A stretch of DNA of 6,498 nt from Nodosilinea sp. BSH.14 (GCA_023264315.1 JALQST010000184.1:1-6498), one strand, 5' to 3'. Positions 1-5,522 are shown, counted from the stretch's first letter. The notes: generated by a model from the letters alone, not told the origin. Numbers and translations: made by a program.

Positions 1-16
1 TATTTTATTCGCCAGC

Positions 17-157
17 CTAGTCATACTGAGAATGGCTGGTTTCTGGGGCTGCATCGGGGCGATACACCGCCACCGTGCAAGTTTTGGGATTCACCAGCCA
101 GCCCAGCCGACAGCCGTTGTCCATATACTCCTGCATCTTGGCCTGAAGTGTCGCTAA
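17..157 (-). pseudogene. 3' remnant of a Uma2-family (DUF820) putative restriction endonuclease
   Basis: Read on the minus strand from 157 to the TAG at 17-19, this gives about 46 codons beginning LATLQAKMQEYMDNGCRLGW and continuing through LVNPKTCTVAVYRP. This is the typical C-terminal part of cyanobacterial Uma2 proteins, where K-x-x-x-Y...G-x-x-L-G-W-L-x-N-P...V-x-x-Y-R-P is the recurring pattern. Full-length members are about 180-200 residues. Here the N-terminal two thirds, which carry the Asp and Glu of the PD-(D/E)xK-type core, are missing; only the region of the late conserved Lys remains. Family-like sequence stops at 157, where the inverted repeat 158-198 begins, and the frame hits a TGA a little further upstream (near 228). 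No start codon or ribosome site fits. Homology is from memory of the family. I am fairly sure it is a relic and not a small gene, but whether the repeat caused the break is inference. Confidence 0.72.
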
Positions 158-198
158 TTGACATCCTCCGCGTCCTTTTAGGACGCGGAGGATGTCAA
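158..198. repeat. Perfect 18-bp inverted repeat with 5-nt loop
   Basis: The left arm 158-175 (TTGACATCCTCCGCGTCC) and right arm 181-198 (GGACGCGGAGGATGTCAA) are exact reverse complements around the loop TTTTA. The hairpin lies 31 bp past the stop codon of the rhtA-like gene and directly abuts the Uma2 relic. Neither strand has a T-run after the stem, so it is a poor intrinsic terminator by the usual rule, although a stem this GC-rich could still protect or stop a transcript. Similar GACATCCTCC...GGAGGATGTC hairpins are familiar to me from the ends of IS200/IS605-type (TnpB) elements and small palindromic repeats in cyanobacteria. That link is recollection, not shown here, as no transposase is present. 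Confidence 0.85.
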
Positions 199-229
199 CT
201 GATAGTGGATGGTTGAGTGGTTGAGTTCA

Positions 230-1102
230 TCAGGTATCCTCTGGCCGCTTAGGCTGAAAAAAGGAGACTCCGGCGGCGGCCACCATAATCAGCAGGATGG
301 CGACCATCATTTGGGGAGTGAGGGTTTCGCCGATGCCCCAAAAGCTGATCACGGAGGCGATGGCCGGTTCTAGGCTGAGCAACACGCCGAACACATGCAC
401 GGGCAACCGTCGCAGGGCGGCCATTTCTAGGGAGTAGGGCAGGGCCGAGGCCAGCACCGCCACCCCCAGGCCGAGGATCAAAATCGGGGGAGCCAGCATG
501 GCCCAGCCCTCCGCCGCCAGCCCTAGGGGCAGGAGGGCCAGCCCCCCCACCGTCATCGACAGGGCCAGCCCCTCCCCGCCGCGAAAGACCCGCCCCATGC
601 GAGCGGACAGAACAATATAGAGCCCCCACGCTACCCCCGCCAGCAGGGCAAAGGCCACCCCCCAGGGGTCAAGATTTTCGGTGCGCAGGGGGGAGAGGAG
701 CACCACCCCCACGGCGGCCAGGGCCACCCATAGGCCATCGAGCCAGCGACGGGAATGCAGTAGCGCCACCAGCAACGGCCCAGAGAACTCAATGGCCACC
801 GCCACCCCCGTGGGAATGCGGGCAATGGAGAGGTAGAACAGGCTGTTCATCAGGGCGAGGGCGAGACCAAAGGCCATCAGCAGGCGATAGTCTGCCGGAG
901 GGTGCCCCCGCAGCTTGGGCCGCTGCCACACCATCAGCACCATGGCCGCTAGCCCCAATCGCAGCGATACGATGCCCAACGGCCCTACCTGACTGAAGAG
1001 GCTTTTGGCCAGGGTGGCCCCCATTTGAATCGACACCATGGATCCAATGACCAGAAAGGGAGCGGGCAGCAGGGCAAAGCAGGAGGACAAAAAACGAACC
1101 AT
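230..1102 (-). CDS. rhtA: RhtA-type EamA/DMT exporter (threonine/homoserine efflux)
   Basis: A 290-residue inner-membrane transporter with about ten hydrophobic segments in two EamA halves (roughly residues 12-136 and 145-283). It follows E. coli RhtA closely in several blocks: SIQMGATLAKSLF (24-36) near the start, LFYLSIARIPTGVAVAIEFS (88-107) continuing to SGPLLVALLHSRR, and ALPYSLEMAALRRLP (220-234) followed by FGVLLSLEPA, then GETLTP (258-263). E. coli RhtA exports threonine and homoserine, so efflux of small amino acids or analogues is the likely role; the actual substrate cannot be read from sequence. The ATG at 1102 gives the usual family length; no clear Shine-Dalgarno precedes it. 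It follows the HTH-GrpE-like gene on the same strand after 40 bp, which suggests co-transcription. It ends about 30 bp before the 158-198 hairpin. Confidence 0.9.
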   Translation of the reverse strand: MVRFLSSCFALLPAPFLVIGSMVSIQMGATLAKSLFSQVGPLGIVSLRLGLAAMVLMVWQRPKLRGHPPADYRLLMAFGLALALMNSLFYLSIARIPTGVAVAIEFSGPLLVALLHSRRWLDGLWVALAAVGVVLLSPLRTENLDPWGVAFALLAGVAWGLYIVLSARMGRVFRGGEGLALSMTVGGLALLPLGLAAEGWAMLAPPILILGLGVAVLASALPYSLEMAALRRLPVHVFGVLLSLEPAIASVISFWGIGETLTPQMMVAILLIMVAAAGVSFFQPKRPEDT

Positions 1103-1142
1103 GGAGGTGCACAGGAGAGGGGCATTGAACGGTAGGCGTTGC

Positions 1143-1829
1143 CTAGCTTACCCCCTCCTCCACCGGGATCACCTTGGCCCGATACAGGAGATCCTCACCG
1201 TGCCAATAGCCCAGATGGCGAACCTGCACCGCCTGACCGGGCGCTAGCGTTCCCGCCATGGGTTGATGGAGTTGGGGATCGTAGGGGACGACCTCGCCCA
1301 CCGCCCCAATGGGCCGCACCGCCCAGGTTTGGAGTAACGCCTGAAGCGGACGGGTGAGGGGGATCACCTTGCTGGCGGGTAGATCGGGCTTGTCCTGGGC
1401 GGCCTGGGCGGCGTTGGGCCACATCAATAACCAGGGTTCCATCACCCCCAGCGCCTGTCGCTGCATCTGTTGACGAAGGGCCTGTTCTTGGTCAATCAAC
1501 CGCTGCTGAAGCTGCCCATACTCCCGGCGCAGGGTGGCGAGATCGCGATCCTCCGTGGTAGGGGGATCCCCCAGCCACGGAGGCTGAGCCTCCGTAGGCT
1601 GGGCTGTGGCCCCGCCACACCGGGCGATGAGATCCGCCAGATCGACCCCCAAGGTCTGGCTGAGCCGTTGCAGGGTGGCCAGCCGCATCGTGCCCAGGGT
1701 GCCCCGTCGCAGGTGATTGAGGCTGGAACGTGACACTCCAGATCGCTGCTCTAAGGCGCGATAGCTGGGAATTTGGGCCTGGGCCATCAGCCCACGGAGA
1801 GGTTCGTCCTGGGGAAAGGGGGTGGGCAT
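1143..1829 (-). CDS. HTH (XRE-like) protein with coiled coil and GrpE-like C-terminal domain
   Basis: A 228-residue protein from the ATG at 1829. Residues 10-70 form a Cro/XRE-like helix-turn-helix: SYRALEQRSGVSRSSLNHLR fits the two helices, followed by LATLQRLSQTLGVDLADL. Residues 71-92 are a Pro/Thr linker. Residues 93-127 are a charged, Gln/Leu-rich coiled coil (LRREYGQLQQRLIDQEQALR). Residues 167-223 resemble the beta-domain of the nucleotide-exchange factor GrpE: P173-I, G178, Y-D184-P-x-x-H188, then G207-Y and L-L-Y-R217-A-x-V, compare the GrpE pattern G...FDP..H...GY..G.R..RPA.V. A helix ahead of that domain also fits GrpE. The frame stays open up to 2003, but that extension overlaps rluE and looks unlike protein, so the ATG just before the HTH is preferred; no good Shine-Dalgarno is visible. 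No DnaK or DnaJ gene is nearby. The HTH call is firm; the GrpE resemblance is by eye and the function unknown. Confidence 0.8.
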   Translation of the reverse strand: MPTPFPQDEPLRGLMAQAQIPSYRALEQRSGVSRSSLNHLRRGTLGTMRLATLQRLSQTLGVDLADLIARCGGATAQPTEAQPPWLGDPPTTEDRDLATLRREYGQLQQRLIDQEQALRQQMQRQALGVMEPWLLMWPNAAQAAQDKPDLPASKVIPLTRPLQALLQTWAVRPIGAVGEVVPYDPQLHQPMAGTLAPGQAVQVRHLGYWHGEDLLYRAKVIPVEEGVS

Positions 1830-1951
1830 GGCGACAACGAGGAAGGTGAAACCAAACGACCCCGAGGGGCCGGGGTGGCTATTGTCCATACCATACCGAA
1901 AATCAGGCTGGCCGTAGGTGGATCCCGCCGCGAGGACAACGGCGGCCACGG

Positions 1952-2536
1952 TTAGACCATCGCCCGGAGCCGTTGGCACTCGGCGGCGGTGAGAGATCGC
2001 CATTGTCCTGGTGCCAAGGCGTCGAGGGTGAGGCTACCGATGGCCCAACGCACAAGGCGCAGGGTGGGATAGCCCACGGCGGCGGTCATGCGGCGCACCT
2101 GGCGATTTTTGCCCTCCCGCAAGGTGAGGGCAAGCCAGGTGGTGGGAATCGCTTGTCGATAGCGAATGGGTGGATTCCGGGGGGGCAGCGGCGGTTCCTC
2201 CGGTAGTCGTACGGCCTTGCAGGGGTGAGTGCGATAGTCCCGAATCACCACCCCGCGCTGGAGTTGGGTGAGGGCTGCGGGGGTGGGGTCGCCCTCCACC
2301 TGCACCCAGTAGGTGCGGGGATGGCCGTAGCGGGGGTCGCTGAGACGGTGCTGAAGCCGACCATCATCGGTGAGCAACATCAGCCCTTCGCTGTCGCGGT
2401 CTAGTCGCCCCACGGGATACACCTCAGCCACGGGGATAAAGTCCTTGAGGGTGAGGGCCGTGGGCGTATCTGAGGCGGGACTAAACTGGCTGAGAACGTT
2501 GTAGGGCTTGTAGAACAGCAGGTATTGATGGGCCAT
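1952..2536 (-). CDS. rluE: 23S rRNA pseudouridine synthase, RluE type
   Basis: A 194-residue RsuA/RluB/E/F-family enzyme without the N-terminal S4 domain found in RluB, RluF and RsuA. It starts with the family's LLFYKPYNVLSQF block (6-18). The catalytic motif is YPVGRLDRDSEGLMLLTDDG (40-59), with D46 the expected nucleophile. RTYWVQVEG (74-82) follows, then RNPPIRYRQAIPTTWL (120-135) and EGKNRQVRRMTAAVGYPTLR (141-160). These blocks match E. coli RluE, which makes pseudouridine at U2457 of 23S rRNA in the peptidyl-transferase region, so the same role is likely. Its length is slightly below the E. coli protein because the N-terminus is compact. The ATG at 2536 lies directly before the conserved Y-L-L-F-Y-K-P start, so it is well placed even though no Shine-Dalgarno is visible. 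It is the first gene of the minus-strand group and diverges from the small membrane-protein gene. Confidence 0.93.
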   Translation of the reverse strand: MAHQYLLFYKPYNVLSQFSPASDTPTALTLKDFIPVAEVYPVGRLDRDSEGLMLLTDDGRLQHRLSDPRYGHPRTYWVQVEGDPTPAALTQLQRGVVIRDYRTHPCKAVRLPEEPPLPPRNPPIRYRQAIPTTWLALTLREGKNRQVRRMTAAVGYPTLRLVRWAIGSLTLDALAPGQWRSLTAAECQRLRAMV

Positions 2537-2604
2537 CAGTGCCGGGGATGAGGTGGAGGTTGGGGCTTGCCTTAGGGCAGGGTCGGGTTACGGTATTTTG
2601 GCCA

Positions 2605-2658
2605 TTTCTGGGGATAGTTTCTGAGGGCAATGGCTGGGGCAATTTCTGGGGGCAATGG
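2605..2658. repeat. Short direct repeats (TTTCTGRGGGCAATGG) in the divergent intergenic region
   Basis: Between rluE and the small membrane-protein gene, TTTCTGAGGGCAATGG (2618-2633) recurs as TTTCTGGGGGCAATGG (2643-2658), identical at 15 of 16 positions with a 25-bp offset. A partial third copy, TTTCTGGGG, sits at 2605-2613. They could be binding sites for a regulator of either gene or the product of local slippage duplication. No function is assigned. Confidence 0.6.
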
Positions 2659-2678
2659 ATTGCAACGTTTTATTGCAA
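2659..2678. repeat. Paired ATTGCAA elements, possible operator
   Basis: ATTGCAA occurs at 2659-2665 and 2672-2678, a 13-bp offset with a 6-nt gap. Each contains the palindrome TTGCAA. The second TTGCAA is also a poor -35 match, 16 bp before GAGAAT at 2695-2700. The site lies about 85-100 bp upstream of the membrane-protein start, a sensible place for control, but nothing in the sequence names a regulator. Confidence 0.35.
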
Positions 2679-2761
2679 GTCTTTTGGAAATATTGAGAAT
2701 CCCCAGGCTTCCAAACTGTCCCGATATGCTGAAATCTATCGTATCAACGCAGGATTTCCCT

Positions 2762-3073
2762 ATGGACACCGGAACCCGATACCGCTTTTCTTGCACCCTC
2801 ACCTTTGGCGACATCTATGGTCAGGTGATTGCCTGGTTGGTGATTTTGCTCGTTAGTTTGGCGTCGTCCCTCGCTTTAATGGGGGCCAGACAGCCCGTGG
2901 TTGCCCTCGCTGCTGTGGGGCTCATTTTGGTGCTATCTCTGCCGTTCCTGCTCTTTGCCTTTGTCACCACACTGCTCAACCACATCGAATTTGAGCCGGT
3001 GGCGGCAACCCAATCGGCCCCAAACACCCCCCTCTCGGGCCGAGCCCAAACCCCAGCCCAGGCGCTGAGCTAG
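2762..3073 (+). CDS. Small conserved two-helix membrane protein, function unknown
   Basis: A 103-residue protein from the ATG at 2762, preceded by AGGA (2751-2754) at a 7-nt spacing, which supports this start. In-frame ATGs at 2726 (115 residues) and 2630 lack such a site and the added sequence looks like leader. An N-terminal polar stretch (MDTGTRYRFSCTLTFGDIYG) precedes two hydrophobic segments at about 21-41 and 46-72, separated only by the turn GARQPV. That gives a hairpin in the membrane with both ends on the same side. The tail (75-103) is polar and rich in Pro, Ala and Gln. I recall similar small proteins from other cyanobacteria, without an assigned role. It is transcribed away from rluE and ends in the terminator at 3103-3139, so it is probably monocistronic. 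Confidence 0.78.
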   Translation: MDTGTRYRFSCTLTFGDIYGQVIAWLVILLVSLASSLALMGARQPVVALAAVGLILVLSLPFLLFAFVTTLLNHIEFEPVAATQSAPNTPLSGRAQTPAQALS

Positions 3074-3092
3074 GTTTCACCGGCCTGAAACC
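3073..3092 (+). other. Small hairpin overlapping the stop codon
   Basis: GGTTTCA (3073-3079) pairs with TGAAACC (3086-3092) across CCGGCC. The first base is the last base of the TAG stop. It sits just ahead of the terminator stem. In addition CCTAACC (3092-3098) is complementary to GGTTAGG (3118-3124) in and beside the terminator loop, so another fold is possible in principle. It may act with the terminator in protecting the 3' end. Confidence 0.4.
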
Positions 3093-3102
3093 CTAACCCA
3101 TT

Positions 3103-3139
3103 CTCCCCTGATCCCAAGGTTAGGATCAGGGGAGTTTTT
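3103..3139 (+). terminator. Rho-independent terminator of the small membrane-protein gene
   Basis: A perfect 12-bp stem, CTCCCCTGATCC (3103-3114) with GGATCAGGGGAG (3123-3134), an 8-nt loop, and a run of five T directly after it (3135-3139). This is the textbook pattern for the plus strand, 30 bp past the stop at 3073. On the minus strand no T-run follows the stem, so it should not efficiently end the converging TPR transcript. Confidence 0.92.
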
Positions 3140-3196
3140 CATAGCGCTCAAAACGGCGTTCAAGCAAGACTGGCCCAGGATGGCGGGAGGGGTGGC

Positions 3197-4120
3197 CTAG
3201 GGCGTATCACCATCAGGTGTAGGAGCCTCAGAATCGCTAGGGTCAGAGGTCAGGGGCTGAGAGGGCTCGCTTTGGGCAGCCATTTGCTGAATCTGATCCT
3301 TAAACTGATCGGGGGCCATCGCAGCGGCTTGGTCAAACAGGGCCTTGGCGGCGGTATTGTCCCCCTGTTCTTGCAGCACGAGGGCCTTGGCCAACACGGG
3401 ACGGAAATCCTCGGGGGTGGCGGCGATCACCTCGTCGTAGAGGGTGATGGCCTGATCCGTCCGGTTGTCTTCGACATACACCTGGGCCAGCAACAGGTTG
3501 ATGGAGGTGGTATCTAACCCCGGCACCGAGCCTTCACTCTGAAGCTGCTCAGCGGTTTTGACCGCATCTTGCAAGAGGCCAATGGCCGCCTGGGGAAGGC
3601 CTTGCTGTACCAGCAGGGCCGTGAGTCCTTGCAGGGCATTCATATCGGTGGGTTGTTGATCCAACACCGCTCGATAGCGTTGGGCGGCTCCATCTAGGTC
3701 ACCGAGTTGCTGCTTCGTTTGGGCTAGCAACACTTGGTATTCCGTCACCGTGGGATTGAGCTCCACCAGCTTTTCCAGAGGGGCCACCACGGCTTCCACA
3801 TTGCCCAACTGAATTTGCGTGTCTATCAAGCCGCGCAGAGCGGTTTGGTTGTCGGGCTCTCGCTCTAGCACCAGTTCATAGCCCCGGGCCTGGGATTCCA
3901 ACTCCGCCTGGGCCGCCGCCGGATCAGCGGCGGGAAGATCGTTATTTCCCGTGGCCCGACGATTGATGGTGCCGCTGAGGAACGGCAAAAAGGACAGGGA
4001 CAGAAAAGCCGCTAGGGCCAAGGTTAGCACCGTTCCCACTAACCATCGATTGCGTTTGCTCGTCACAGGTTTCCCCCCACTCTCGGGTCTAAAAAATTGT
4101 TGGCGGTCTAACATTGGCAT
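3197..4120 (-). CDS. Membrane-anchored tetratricopeptide-repeat protein
   Basis: A 307-residue protein. Residues 1-25 are basic and probably cytoplasmic, 26-48 form one strong membrane helix (WLVGTVLTLALAAFLSLSFL), and a short Ala/Pro linker leads to TPR-like helix pairs from about 72 to 271. Repeat signatures include AQAELESQARGYELVLEREPDN (the N- and C-terminal parts of one unit), LLAQTKQQLGDLDGAAQRYR (131-150) and LAQVYVEDNRTDQAITLYDE (211-230), with the usual P at the end of the second helix. Residues 283-307 are a disordered acidic Ser/Pro/Asp tail. TPR domains bind partner proteins; a scaffold at the plasma or thylakoid membrane is plausible, but the partner is unknown. The start is ATG 4120; ATG 4114, two codons in, has GGA at better spacing and may be the true start. 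It converges on the membrane-protein gene and diverges from the unknown gene at 4398. Confidence 0.87.
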   Translation of the reverse strand: MPMLDRQQFFRPESGGKPVTSKRNRWLVGTVLTLALAAFLSLSFLPFLSGTINRRATGNNDLPAADPAAAQAELESQARGYELVLEREPDNQTALRGLIDTQIQLGNVEAVVAPLEKLVELNPTVTEYQVLLAQTKQQLGDLDGAAQRYRAVLDQQPTDMNALQGLTALLVQQGLPQAAIGLLQDAVKTAEQLQSEGSVPGLDTTSINLLLAQVYVEDNRTDQAITLYDEVIAATPEDFRPVLAKALVLQEQGDNTAAKALFDQAAAMAPDQFKDQIQQMAAQSEPSQPLTSDPSDSEAPTPDGDTP

Positions 4121-4138
4121 TCCAACGTTGATGCTCTA

Positions 4139-4206
4139 GGGCATCGATCCGTGGAACGTCGTGAACAATCCAAGACATTGATACGGATCCGCTCGGGGCA
4201 TCGATC
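4139..4206. repeat. Two-copy GGGCATCGATC direct repeat
   Basis: GGGCATCGATC is present exactly at 4139-4149 and 4196-4206, 57 bp apart. A further ATCGATC lies at 4227-4233. Each copy precedes a copy of the AAGACA motif, suggesting an old tandem duplication of a unit of roughly 57-68 bp or a composite regulatory array between the divergent TPR and unknown-function genes. Confidence 0.6.
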
Positions 4207-4263
4207 TCCGAGATTTGAGGCCACGAATCGATCAGATCTAAGACACTGTAGCTCGAAGACATT
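4169..4263. promoter_or_regulatory. Three-copy TCNAAGACAYT motif upstream of the divergent gene pair
   Basis: TCCAAGACATT (4169-4179), TCTAAGACACT (4237-4247) and TCGAAGACATT (4253-4263) agree at 9 of 11 positions and share one orientation (ARTGTCTTNGA on the minus strand). Copies one and three are both followed by ACGGAT (4183-4188 and 4264-4269). They lie 49-143 bp upstream of the TPR start and 134-229 bp upstream of the gene at 4398. Start-to-start spacings are 68 and 16 bp. An operator array is possible; no regulator is identified. Confidence 0.45.
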
Positions 4264-4350
4264 ACGGATTTTGGCCCGCACTACGTGAAAACATAAAAGC
4301 ATCCTAGGCCACAGGGTGAATGGTACGCTAGGCTTACAAGACTAGCCCCG

Positions 4351-4358
4351 TATATAAA
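4351..4358 (+). promoter_or_regulatory. Possible -10 element for the gene at 4398
   Basis: TATATAAA stands out in GC-rich surroundings, 39 bp before the start codon. No convincing -35 hexamer lies 16-19 bp upstream. Just upstream, GCTAG (4327-4331) and CTAGC (4342-4346) form a short dyad around a 10-bp spacer, which might bind an activator or repressor. Support is by position and composition only. Confidence 0.35.
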
Positions 4359-4383
4359 CGGATAGTGGCTGGTTGACGTTGAG

Positions 4384-4390
4384 AGGAGGT
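4384..4390 (+). promoter_or_regulatory. Strong Shine-Dalgarno site AGGAGGT
   Basis: AGGAGGT is the full anti-16S complement, unusual in this window where most genes have weak or no site. It lies 7 nt before GTG 4398, 10 nt before ATG 4401 and only 2 nt before ATG 4393. The last opens a different frame and stops after two codons. Spacing therefore favours 4398 or 4401 as the start. Confidence 0.75.
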
Positions 4391-4397
4391 CGATGGC

Positions 4398-5441
4398 GTG
4401 ATGAGTGCGGCAGAAAAAAATCCTTGGCCCGAATCCCAGGGCGACGAAGCAACAAGTCCGGGAACTGAGGCAACGCCAGCGAAGGCAGAACGCCCCACCC
4501 TCATTGCCCCACCGCCTCGGCCTATGCTGTCTACTCCCCCCAAGCCTTCGGCCAAACCTGCGGTGGCTAAGCCCTCAGCGGTGACACCCCCCACCAAGCC
4601 CGCTGCTGAGGTCGCCCCCGTTGCTCCCGCTGCCGTGGATCCCGATGCCTACCGAAATCAACCCATTGCCCCTCCCAGTGAGCCCATGCAATATCGGGCC
4701 ATTGGCCTAGTGCGGGGCACCTACGCCCCCACAGAGGCCGATCAAATCAATCGGGGCAACCTGATCACGGAAGATGGGCTGATGGTGGATGCCGTCCTCC
4801 TAGGCCGAGTCACCAGCCTCGTCAAAAAACACCTCGATTTAGCGGTTCCCCACCTGTGGGTGGTGTATCCCCGCACCCGCCGGGAGGTCGAACCCGAGGA
4901 CGAGCAAGATCTGCATTTTCAAATCGTTGGCGTTTGGGAACCCGAAACCCTCGGTTTGCCCGGAGAATCGCCCCGCACACCGGAGGCTGAGGCCCCCTCC
5001 GAGGCCCCCCCTGCACCTGTGCCATCCTGGCCCACCGTGGAGGATAACGTGTTCTCCATTCGCGGCGAGGTGGTGAAGTGCGACCCGGATCAGGCCCTCA
5101 TCACCGTCAAAATTGTCCAGGGTCTAAAACGCACGCCGGGGGGAGCCAAGTCCTTCAAACTCACCCTCAAAGGGCAGATTGAAGGCCGCACGGTGGGCTA
5201 TTTCTGGGATTTTCAGGTGAAGCGCGACGCTCGGGTTTTGGTGGTGGAGACGGCCTCGGTGGTGGGCATTGTGCCACCTAAGAAACGCGCTAAGGGCAGC
5301 GGCGGCGGAAAACGACCCGGGGGACGGCGGCCTGGGGGGCCTCGGGCTGGTGCTGCCGCTCCCCGCAAGGCGATGGGCAATCCACGGCCCAAAAAAGCTG
5401 GCCCAGATCGAGACGACCCCACCTCGGAGGTCTCGGAGTAG
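4398..5441 (+). CDS. Conserved cyanobacterial-type protein of unknown function with basic Gly/Arg/Pro tail
   Basis: A 347-residue soluble protein (346 from ATG 4401); no signal peptide or membrane helix. Residues 1-97 are a low-complexity Pro/Ala/Lys region. A first folded block runs from about 98 to 183: YRAIGLVRGTYAPTEADQIN, then NLITEDGLMVDAVLLGRVTS (121-140), VPHLWVVYPRTRR and FQIVGVWEP. A Pro/Glu linker (184-213) follows. A second block at about 217-293 holds VFSIRGEVVKCDPDQALITV, KSFKLTLKGQIEGRTVGYFW and DFQVKRDARVLVVE. It ends with a very basic tail (294-336) starting PPKKRAKGSGGGKRPGGRRP. I recall this two-block pattern as a cyanobacterial hypothetical family without a known role. The strand-rich blocks could be OB-like barrels and the tail suggests nucleic-acid or ribosome binding; both are inference. 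A strong ribosome site suggests good translation. The CAP lipoprotein gene follows after 121 bp. Confidence 0.85.
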   Translation: MMSAAEKNPWPESQGDEATSPGTEATPAKAERPTLIAPPPRPMLSTPPKPSAKPAVAKPSAVTPPTKPAAEVAPVAPAAVDPDAYRNQPIAPPSEPMQYRAIGLVRGTYAPTEADQINRGNLITEDGLMVDAVLLGRVTSLVKKHLDLAVPHLWVVYPRTRREVEPEDEQDLHFQIVGVWEPETLGLPGESPRTPEAEAPSEAPPAPVPSWPTVEDNVFSIRGEVVKCDPDQALITVKIVQGLKRTPGGAKSFKLTLKGQIEGRTVGYFWDFQVKRDARVLVVETASVVGIVPPKKRAKGSGGGKRPGGRRPGGPRAGAAAPRKAMGNPRPKKAGPDRDDPTSEVSE

Positions 5442-5465
5442 GCTACGCCCTGGTCTACCGCATGG

Positions 5466-5522
5466 TGTGGCCCCGGCCCATGGCCACAGCGGCCCACGGG
5501 TCTGATGTGGCCCGAGGGGCCA
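5466..5522. other. Pair of GGCC-rich hairpins between two plus-strand genes
   Basis: TGTGGCC (5466-5472) pairs with GGCCACA (5482-5488) across 9 nt, and TGGCCC (5508-5513) pairs with GGGCCA (5517-5522) across 3 nt. Neither has a T-run, so they are not standard terminators. They may slow or stop transcription between the unknown-function gene and the CAP gene, or reflect the high GC content. Confidence 0.35.

Noticed and set aside
2..157. Plus-strand open frame at the left edge (51 codons)
   Set aside because: Antisense to the Uma2 relic, whose reading frame has clear family character; the plus-strand translation does not.
158..198. Palindrome as the intrinsic terminator of rhtA
   Set aside because: No T-run follows the stem on either strand, in contrast to 3103-3139. 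Not called a terminator, though an RNA-end role is not excluded.
1538..1550. Possible HIP1 octamer GCGATCGC
   Set aside because: The text reads GATCGCGATC, not GCGATCGC; no exact HIP1 site was found in the window.
1830..2003. N-terminal extension of the HTH protein (58 residues, starting inside rluE)
   Set aside because: It overlaps the last 52 bp of rluE on the same strand, has no domain character, and the ATG at 1829 sits directly before the HTH domain. It is open only because stop codons are rare in GC-rich DNA.
4139..4263. CRISPR-like array
   Set aside because: Repeats are only 11 bp, degenerate and irregularly spaced (68 and 16 bp), with no cas gene nearby.
4108..4302. Minus-strand 64-residue open frame upstream of the TPR gene
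   Set aside because: Cys/Arg-rich composition with repeated DRCP words that merely translate the DNA repeats; no ribosome site and it overlaps the TPR start in another frame.
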